Below are positions 58,628-64,000 of a stretch of 64,000 nt of DNA, in pieces. The first letter of the stretch is position 1. The number at the start of each line of letters is the position of its first letter. Origin of the DNA: Xaviernesmea oryzae (lineage in GTDB: Bacteria; Pseudomonadota; Alphaproteobacteria; Rhizobiales; Rhizobiaceae); assembly GCF_900109605.1 (NCBI RefSeq), contig NZ_FOAM01000003.1, positions 1 to 64,000 of the forward strand. Reading direction: 5' to 3'. The notes below the pieces were generated by a model that worked only from the letters and a program-made list of their open reading frames with translations, did not search any database and was not told where the DNA came from. A program made the position numbers and the translations under genes.

Positions 58628-59782
58628 TCAGTCACCCTTCTTGCGGAAATCCAGATCCGGCTCGATCAGGAAACCGCCATGGGGCGCACCGATCGTCTTG
58701 GGCGGACCGTGATAAAGCGCGCTGTCGAGATAGCGCGACAAGGCGAAACGCACGAGAACGCCAATGGCGGCCGCCAGCGGCACGGCGACCAGAAGTCCGA
58801 CGAAGCCGAACAGCACACCGAAGGCCAGCAGCGCGAACATCAGCCAGACCGGATGCAGCCCGACGCTGCTGCCGACGAGCTTCGGCTGGAGAATATTGCC
58901 TTCGAGGAACTGGCCGCTGAAGAAGATGCAGGCGATTACCGCCACCCAGACATAATCCGGCCAGAACTGCACCAGCGCGACGCCGACGGCCAGCACCAGG
59001 CCGACCATGGAGCCGACATAGGGCACGAAGCTGATCATGCCGGCGAACAAGCCAATCAGGAGCCCGAAATTCAGGCCGCTGATGGACAGCAGCACGCCAT
59101 AATAAAGGCCAAGGATCAGGCAGAGCGAGCCCTGGCCGCGCACGAAGCCGGCAATTGAGAGATCGATCTCGCGCGCCAGGCTGCGCACCGTCATCAGATG
59201 CTGGCGCGGAATCCAGCTGTCGACCTTGGCGACCATCCGGTCCCAGTCGAGCAGCAGATAGAAGGCGACGACGGGCGTGACGATAAAGAGCGAGAGGATG
59301 TCGAGCAGCGCCAGGCCGGAATTCCACAATTGCTGAATGAGCGTCGCAAGGAAACCGGCTGCCTGCTGCAGAAGCCGCACGGAGTTCTGGCGGATATCCG
59401 GCAACTCGGCGGCGATCCAATCCGGCATCCAATGGCTGTCGGGGCTGGTCAGCATGGTCTGGAGCGTCACGACGTAGTCGGGAATCTTGACGATGAAATC
59501 ACCCGCCTGGGTGAAGACGATCGGCAGGATGACGATGAGCGACAGGACGAAGATGACGAGAAAGCTGACAAGGATGACGATGGTCGCCATCATCCGGCTC
59601 AGGCCCCAGCGCTCCAATCGGTCGGCAACCGGATCGAGGAAATAGGCGAGCGCCATGCCGGCAAAGAAAGGCAGCAGGATCGAGCGGAAGAGAAACAGGA
59701 AGACGATGAAGATCGCGAGCACCGCGCCCCAGAAGATCGCGTGCCGCTTGAACACCTGGCCTTGTTGCTTCACCTCGGTCAT
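58628..59782 (-). CDS. AI-2E family (PerM-like) membrane protein
   Basis: This 384-residue protein has about eight membrane helices. An N-terminal pair (residues 13-60), a central amphipathic region with PDWIAAELPDIRQNS, and the conserved EGNILQPKLVGSSVGLHPV segment (about 297-316) define the family. Some members export autoinducer-2; others exchange ions or have unknown cargo, so only the family can be given. It lies between hdaA and the divergent purM. Confidence 0.9.
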   Translation of the reverse strand: MTEVKQQGQVFKRHAIFWGAVLAIFIVFLFLFRSILLPFFAGMALAYFLDPVADRLERWGLSRMMATIVILVSFLVIFVLSLIVILPIVFTQAGDFIVKIPDYVVTLQTMLTSPDSHWMPDWIAAELPDIRQNSVRLLQQAAGFLATLIQQLWNSGLALLDILSLFIVTPVVAFYLLLDWDRMVAKVDSWIPRQHLMTVRSLAREIDLSIAGFVRGQGSLCLILGLYYGVLLSISGLNFGLLIGLFAGMISFVPYVGSMVGLVLAVGVALVQFWPDYVWVAVIACIFFSGQFLEGNILQPKLVGSSVGLHPVWLMFALLAFGVLFGFVGLLVAVPLAAAIGVLVRFALSRYLDSALYHGPPKTIGAPHGGFLIEPDLDFRKKGD

Positions 59783-60056
59783 CGGGCAGTCGGTCCTCTC
59801 AAGGCGTTAGCGGCGGCAGGCACGCCCGGCATGGCCGAGCACATCCCGGCGGCTGCGACAGGCGCTGCCTGTCCTCGGTCAGGCTTGACCGCGATTCGGG
59901 CGTTTTTTGGCGGGAAAGCCTGCTTGGCGGGCCCTCGACGCTTGCAGGATGTCGGCTTCCATGCCAATCGCAGGCACATGTTACGGTTTTAGGAACAGGC
60001 CGCGCCTTTTGGCAACAGCCATGCGTGGCGCGCCTTTTGGAAATGGAGCGAAAACC

Positions 60057-61127
60057 ATGAGCCAAGCCGGAAAGAACGGCCTGACCTACAGCGACGCCGG
60101 CGTCGATATCGATGCAGGCAACCTCATGGTGGAAAAAATCAAGCCCCATGTGCGCTCGACCCGCCGGCCCGGCGCCGATGGCGAGATCGGCGGTTTTGGC
60201 GGCTTGTTCGACCTGAAGGCGGCAGGCTTCAGCGACCCGGTGCTGGTGGCCGCCAATGACGGCGTTGGCACCAAGCTGAAGATCGCCATCGACGCCAATC
60301 ATCATGACGAGGTCGGCATCGATCTCGTGGCCATGTGCGTCAACGATCTCGTGGTCCAAGGCGCCGAACCGCTTTTCTTTCTCGACTATTTCGCCACCGG
60401 CAAGCTCGACCCCGATCAGGGCGCGGCGATCATCGCGGGCATTGCCGCGGGCTGCCGCGAGGCGGGCTGCGCCTTGATCGGCGGCGAAACGGCAGAGATG
60501 CCCGGCATGTATCAGGGCGGCGATTATGACCTGGCCGGCTTTGCCGTCGGTGCGGCCGAGCGCGGCCAGCTGCTGCCGGCAGCCGATGTCGAAGCAGGCG
60601 ACATCATTCTCGGCCTCTCCTCCTCCGGCGTCCACTCCAACGGTTTTTCGCTGGTGCGCAAGATCGTTTCGCTGTCCGGCCTGGCCTGGGATGCGCCCTG
60701 CCCGTTCGGCGAGGGCACACTGGCCGAACGCCTGCTGACACCCACGCGCATCTATGTGAAGCCGCTGTTGAAGGCGATCCGCGAAACCGGCGCGATCAAG
60801 GCGCTGGCGCATATCACCGGCGGCGGCTTTCCTGAAAATATTCCGCGCGTTCTACCCAAGCATCTCGCTGCTGAGATCGACCTCGATGCCGTCAAGGCGC
60901 CGGCCGTGTTCTCCTGGCTTGCGCGAACCGGTGGCGTCGAAGCGAAGGAAATGCTGCGCACCTTCAATTGCGGCGTCGGCATGATCGCCGTCGTCTCCCC
61001 CGACGAGGCGGAGGCTGTCGCAGCCGTCCTGTCGCGTGAAGGGGAGACCGTCTTCACGCTGGGCCGCATGGTGGCGCGGGAAGACGGCGGGGCCGGCACG
61101 CTCTACAAGGGCACGCTCGCTCTATGA
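60057..61127 (+). CDS. purM: Phosphoribosylformylglycinamidine cyclo-ligase
   Basis: This 356-residue enzyme closes the imidazole ring, making aminoimidazole ribotide in purine synthesis. [21 protein letters not shown] is the family start at ATG 60057, with GGAG 7 bases upstream; extension to 59907 is unsupported. VGTKLKIA, the [11 protein letters not shown] signature and [15 protein letters not shown] are visible. Its stop overlaps the purN start by four bases (ATGA). Confidence 0.96.
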   Translation: MSQAGKNGLTYSDAGVDIDAGNLMVEKIKPHVRSTRRPGADGEIGGFGGLFDLKAAGFSDPVLVAANDGVGTKLKIAIDANHHDEVGIDLVAMCVNDLVVQGAEPLFFLDYFATGKLDPDQGAAIIAGIAAGCREAGCALIGGETAEMPGMYQGGDYDLAGFAVGAAERGQLLPAADVEAGDIILGLSSSGVHSNGFSLVRKIVSLSGLAWDAPCPFGEGTLAERLLTPTRIYVKPLLKAIRETGAIKALAHITGGGFPENIPRVLPKHLAAEIDLDAVKAPAVFSWLARTGGVEAKEMLRTFNCGVGMIAVVSPDEAEAVAAVLSREGETVFTLGRMVAREDGGAGTLYKGTLAL

Positions 61128-61738
61128 GTTCGGCCTCGTTGACCGACAACGCGCGCGCCCGCGTCGTCGTGATGATTTCGGGCAGCGGCTCCAACATGGT
61201 GGCGCTGGCCAAGGCTGCTGCCGAGCCGGGCTTTCCTGCCGAAATCGTCGGCGTGATTTCGGACAAGCGCGCAGCCGGCGGTCTGGCCAAGGCCGAGGCG
61301 GTCGGCCTGCCGACAGCCGCTCTGGAGCGCCGCGATTTTGACAGCAAGGCCGCGCACGAGGCGGCCGTGCTGGAGACTCTGGAGCGCTTTGCCCCCGATC
61401 TGATCTGCCTGGCAGGCTATATGCGGCTGCTCTCCGGCGCCTTCATCCAGCGCTATGAAGGCCGCATCCTCAATATCCATCCTTCGCTTCTGCCGCTCTA
61501 TCCCGGGCTTCATACCCATGCCCGGGCAATCGAGGCCGGCGAAGCCGAGGCAGGCTGCACGGTGCATTTCGTCACCGAAGGCATGGATGAGGGACCGGCC
61601 ATTCTGCAAGCGCGCGTGCCGGTGCTGCCGGGAGACACGCCGGAAACGCTGGCGGCGCGCGTGCTCGTGGAAGAGCATCGTATCTATCCGAAGGCGCTCG
61701 CCCTCGTGGCCGAAGGCGCCGTGCGCATGCCGCGCTGA
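61124..61738 (+). CDS. purN: Phosphoribosylglycinamide formyltransferase
   Basis: This 204-residue enzyme transfers a formyl group from 10-formyl-THF to glycinamide ribotide. [10 protein letters not shown] binds the substrate phosphate; the catalytic [12 protein letters not shown] region and [15 protein letters not shown] (catalytic His/Asp area) are intact. It is translationally coupled to purM. Confidence 0.96.
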   Translation: MSSASLTDNARARVVVMISGSGSNMVALAKAAAEPGFPAEIVGVISDKRAAGGLAKAEAVGLPTAALERRDFDSKAAHEAAVLETLERFAPDLICLAGYMRLLSGAFIQRYEGRILNIHPSLLPLYPGLHTHARAIEAGEAEAGCTVHFVTEGMDEGPAILQARVPVLPGDTPETLAARVLVEEHRIYPKALALVAEGAVRMPR

Positions 61739-61871
61739 AGGATGGGCCGAATGCCGATCAGGCGCAGGCGCGCGCCGGTTTCGTTCAGACAATGCGTAAA
61801 CAAAGGCGATATGAATCTGCAATCGCCCTCATAATTTTTCTGTCTCGTTTCGGAAATATACAATCGCCCAC

Positions 61872-61904
61872 ATCTTGCTGAAAACATCAGCAAGATCTTA
61901 TAGT
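61872..61904 (+). promoter_or_regulatory. Promoter of the omptin gene with a perfect operator-like palindrome
   Basis: ATCTTGCTGA (61872-61881) and TCAGCAAGAT (61887-61896) are perfect inverted repeats with a 5-base spacer. TTGCTG (61875-61880) and TATAGT (61899-61904), spaced by 18 bases, make a promoter whose -35 and spacer are covered by the palindrome. A repressor or activator dimer could bind here. Confidence 0.6.
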
Positions 61905-61936
61905 CTCGCTGTTTCGAGCGAATAGGTTTGGCCTCT

Positions 61937-62869
61937 ATGCGTCCCACGCTTTTCCTGGCTTTTCTACTGACCGCCAGCGCCGCATGCGCAGAAGAGCCGG
62001 ACACAGTGCAGCCTGCGGTGACGGTCACAGGCGAATTGGGAATCATCGACCTGCGCGCCGGCGAATTCGTCTATGACGGCGGCGACAAGCTCAGCCAGCT
62101 AAACTGGCACAGCCGCTACGCCCTGCTGACGACATTCGGGGCCGAGGCCGAGCTTGACAAGGACTGGACGCTCACCGGCCGTCTGCGTCTCGGCAGCGAG
62201 GGCGATGGTCATATGGTCGATTACGACTGGATCGGGCCCTTTGCGACGGATGGCAGCATGTCGAGCTGGAGCGATCGCTCGATCTCGCCCGATACGCGGC
62301 TGTCGCATTATGTCGATGTGTCGCTGGAAGCCAGCCGCCGCTTCGCATCCTTCGGCGACACGACGCTATCTGGCTTGGGTGGCCTGCGCTATACCGATGT
62401 GAAGTGGGACGCCTATGGCGGCGGCTATATCTATAGCGGATCCGGATTTCGCGACTCGGTCGGACATTTTCCGGAAGGCCAGCGCGGCATCAGCTATCGC
62501 CAGAAGATCCCGGTTCCATATGTCGGAGTGGAAAGTGAAACCAAGGCAGGACCTGTGACCTTGAAAGCTAGGGCCGGACTTGGGATGAGCCTTGGGATCA
62601 ACGACATCGACGACCATTGGGCCCGTCAGCTTCGATTTGAGGACAAGATGGCCCCGGCCCCTGTGGCGATGCTCGGCCTGACGGCGGACTATGCACTGAC
62701 CGAGAGGGTGTCATTGAGCCTGAGCGGCGACTTCGAGACTGTTGCCAGACGGCGCGGCAGCACTGACATCACGGACATGAAGACGGGCGAACAGTTTTTC
62801 GACAGCGACACCGCAGGTGCAAGCTTTCACAGTCTGTCGCTCAGCGCCGGATTGAAGGCGCGTTTCTGA
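61937..62869 (+). CDS. Omptin-family outer membrane protease
   Basis: This 310-residue outer-membrane beta barrel has a signal peptide (residues 1-18, MRPTLFLAFLLTASAACA). The omptin pattern is strong: GEFVYDGG with SQLNW, HMVDYDWIG with catalytic-type Asp95 and Asp97, SISPDTRLSHY, WDAYGGGYIYS with GFRD, GISYRQ, and DDHW with Asp225 and His227 spaced as Asp210/His212 of OmpT. All four catalytic positions are therefore present. Omptins cut surface or host peptides, often between basic residues. The ATG at 61937 begins the signal peptide; TTG 61928 is an alternative. It is a single gene between purN and a terminator. Confidence 0.9.
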   Translation: MRPTLFLAFLLTASAACAEEPDTVQPAVTVTGELGIIDLRAGEFVYDGGDKLSQLNWHSRYALLTTFGAEAELDKDWTLTGRLRLGSEGDGHMVDYDWIGPFATDGSMSSWSDRSISPDTRLSHYVDVSLEASRRFASFGDTTLSGLGGLRYTDVKWDAYGGGYIYSGSGFRDSVGHFPEGQRGISYRQKIPVPYVGVESETKAGPVTLKARAGLGMSLGINDIDDHWARQLRFEDKMAPAPVAMLGLTADYALTERVSLSLSGDFETVARRRGSTDITDMKTGEQFFDSDTAGASFHSLSLSAGLKARF

Positions 62870-62924
62870 GCCTGTCGAGAGCGGAGGCCCTCCGCTGTTG
62901 TTGGCTGTGTCGCGCTGGCAAAAA

Positions 62925-62955
62925 AAAGGCGGCCACCTTTGGGATGACCGCCTTT
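62925..62955. terminator. Bidirectional terminator between omptin and hydrolase genes
   Basis: AAAGGCGG and CCGCCTTT form an 8-bp stem. Seven T follow it on the minus strand and a weaker CTCTTTTC on the plus strand, so it can serve both convergent genes. Confidence 0.8.
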
Positions 62956-63007
62956 CTCTTTTCTTGATGCAGAGGCTCGCCTCGTCGAGGAGGCAAGCCA
63001 CGCGTCA

Positions 63008-63829
63008 TCAGCTCCGCAGGAAGGCGAGCAGATCGTCCGTCAAACGCTCCTTGTGCGAGGCGAAGAGGCCGTGCGGGCCGCCATCATATTCGATCAGCGT
63101 GGAGCCAGGGATGGCGCGTGCAGCGGCGCGCGCGGACGCATCGATCGGCACCGTCTGGTCGCCCGTGCCATGGATGATGAGCGTCGGCACACGGAAGGCG
63201 GCGAGATCGGGGCGGAAATCGGTGGTGGCGAAGGCTTCGGCGCAGGCCAGCGTCGGCTTGAGGCCAGCCATCATCGACTGGTTGACCGACCAATCGACGA
63301 CTTCGTCGCTGACATTGCCGGTGAAGATGCCGACGCCATAAAAGGTCTTCATGAAGCTGGCGAAGAAATGCGCCCGATCTTCCAGCATGCCCTCGGTCAT
63401 GCCATCGAAGGTCGATTGCGGCGTGCCCTCGGGATTGTCCTCGGTCTGCAGCATGTAGGGAACGACGGAGGCGATAAGCGCCACCTTGGAGACGCCCTTG
63501 CCGCCATGGCGGGAAAGATAACGGGCAACCTCGCCGCCGCCCATGGAAAAGCCAAACAGGGCCGCATCGTTTAGGCCCTTGGCCTCCATGACATCGGCCA
63601 GATCGTCGGCCAACGTGTCATAATCGTAGCCCGTCCAGGGCTGATCCGACCGGCCAAAGCCCCGGCGATCATAGGCGATCGCCCGAAAGCCTTCCTTTGC
63701 TGCCGCATAGGCGAAATCATCCCAGGTGTCCGACGTCAGTGGCCAGCCATGCAGCAGCACGACCGGACGCCCCTCGCCCCAGTCCTTCACATAGAGTTCG
63801 GTCCCGGAGCGGGTCTTGATCCTGGTCAT
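63008..63829 (-). CDS. Alpha/beta hydrolase (cofactor-free haloperoxidase/arylesterase-like)
   Basis: This 273-residue enzyme shows the nucleophile elbow GFSMGGGE (Ser), Asp in HGTGDQTVP, and His in GGPHGLFASH, with the oxyanion loop VVLLHGWPLTSDTW and YDRRGFGRSDQP. This is the chloroperoxidase-like group, often annotated non-haem haloperoxidase, whose natural reaction is usually ester hydrolysis or perhydrolysis. ATG 63829 (MTRIKTRSGTELYVKDWG) is the family start; the frame to 63955 is not homologous. Confidence 0.9.
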   Translation of the reverse strand: MTRIKTRSGTELYVKDWGEGRPVVLLHGWPLTSDTWDDFAYAAAKEGFRAIAYDRRGFGRSDQPWTGYDYDTLADDLADVMEAKGLNDAALFGFSMGGGEVARYLSRHGGKGVSKVALIASVVPYMLQTEDNPEGTPQSTFDGMTEGMLEDRAHFFASFMKTFYGVGIFTGNVSDEVVDWSVNQSMMAGLKPTLACAEAFATTDFRPDLAAFRVPTLIIHGTGDQTVPIDASARAAARAIPGSTLIEYDGGPHGLFASHKERLTDDLLAFLRS

Positions 63830-63918
63830 TAGCAGGTCCTTTGTTAGAAATGGACCTGTGAAACGCTGGGCGTTAGCGCTTGTTCCGTGAAGAAGACGTG
63901 ACAGCGGGTTGAAGACAG

Positions 63919-64000
63919 TCAGGCCCTCAGGCTCTCCCGGTTCATCGCCGCCCATTGCAGGAGGATCACGGTCTTGGCGTCACGGATTTCGCCCGTGCCG
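63919..64000 (-). CDS. NUDIX hydrolase, 3' end (partial)
   Basis: The minus-strand frame is open from the window edge and stops at 63919. Only 26 residues are seen, ending GTGEIRDAKTVILLQWAAMN and then RESLRA. The GEIRDAKT...LLQ pattern matches the C terminus of GDP-mannose/ADP-sugar pyrophosphatases of the NUDIX superfamily (NudK-like). The NUDIX box itself is outside the window, so the assignment rests on this tail. Confidence 0.5.
   Translation of the reverse strand, partial: GTGEIRDAKTVILLQWAAMNRESLRA

Noticed and set aside
1-64000. CRISPR arrays, insertion sequences, prophage genes
   Set aside because: No regularly spaced repeats, transposase motifs or phage structural genes were seen on either strand.

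Overview
The window is a stretch of high-GC alphaproteobacterial chromosome. Its gene content and order point to the Rhizobiaceae (Rhizobium/Agrobacterium/Sinorhizobium relatives). Supporting signs are a single-strand nuo cluster followed by birA, rnj, a VOC epimerase, a DUF1467 gene, proS and lolCD; the clpP-clpX-lon-hupB block; the purN-purM / AI-2E permease / hdaA / ppk / ppx block; and short dispersed palindromic elements of the kind common between rhizobial genes. No prophage, insertion sequence or CRISPR array was seen. Both ends cut genes: a cheW 3' end on the left and a NUDIX hydrolase 3' end on the right.

Region 1 (1-5041) is the tail of a chemotaxis operon, cheW-cheR-cheB, followed by a ParA/MinD-type ATPase. 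A convergent gene encodes a soluble, receptor-like protein with a degenerate signalling tip. The cheR-cheB-parA order recalls systems in which a ParA ATPase positions cytoplasmic chemoreceptor clusters. Region 2 (5190-12453, minus strand) holds lolD, lolC, proS, an alpha-r9-like small RNA, DUF1467, a methylmalonyl-CoA epimerase, RNase J and BirA.

Region 3 (12477-28728, minus strand) is the complete 14-subunit complex I operon nuoA-N. It carries three extra genes: a GFA-family zinc protein between nuoC and nuoD, a 56-codon gene between nuoD and nuoE, and a low-complexity helix-hairpin-helix protein between nuoF and nuoG. Many junctions overlap by 1 to 10 bases, so the extra genes look translationally coupled to the operon. 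Two identical tRNA-Asp genes and a tRNA-Val lie upstream.

Region 4 (29900-37500) is more accessory: small hypothetical genes, a DUF4174 secreted protein, a YhaO/YhaN (Mre11/Rad50-like) nuclease pair, and a divergent MarR regulator with which the pair shares an inverted-repeat promoter region. Region 5 (37700-43600) is the proteostasis block of HU, Lon, ClpX and ClpP. Region 6 (43700-53600) is mixed: a phospholipase D family protein, a DNase-I-like hydrolase, a cytochrome P450, an AT-rich patch with an unknown gene, a cupin, MetY, a CoA-binding protein, an exported phytase-like esterase and a MATE exporter. Region 7 (53900-61740) contains polyphosphate metabolism (ppx, ppk), the replication regulator HdaA, an AI-2E family permease and purMN. 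Region 8 (61900-64000) has an omptin outer-membrane protease under a promoter carrying a perfect palindrome, an alpha/beta hydrolase and the NUDIX fragment.
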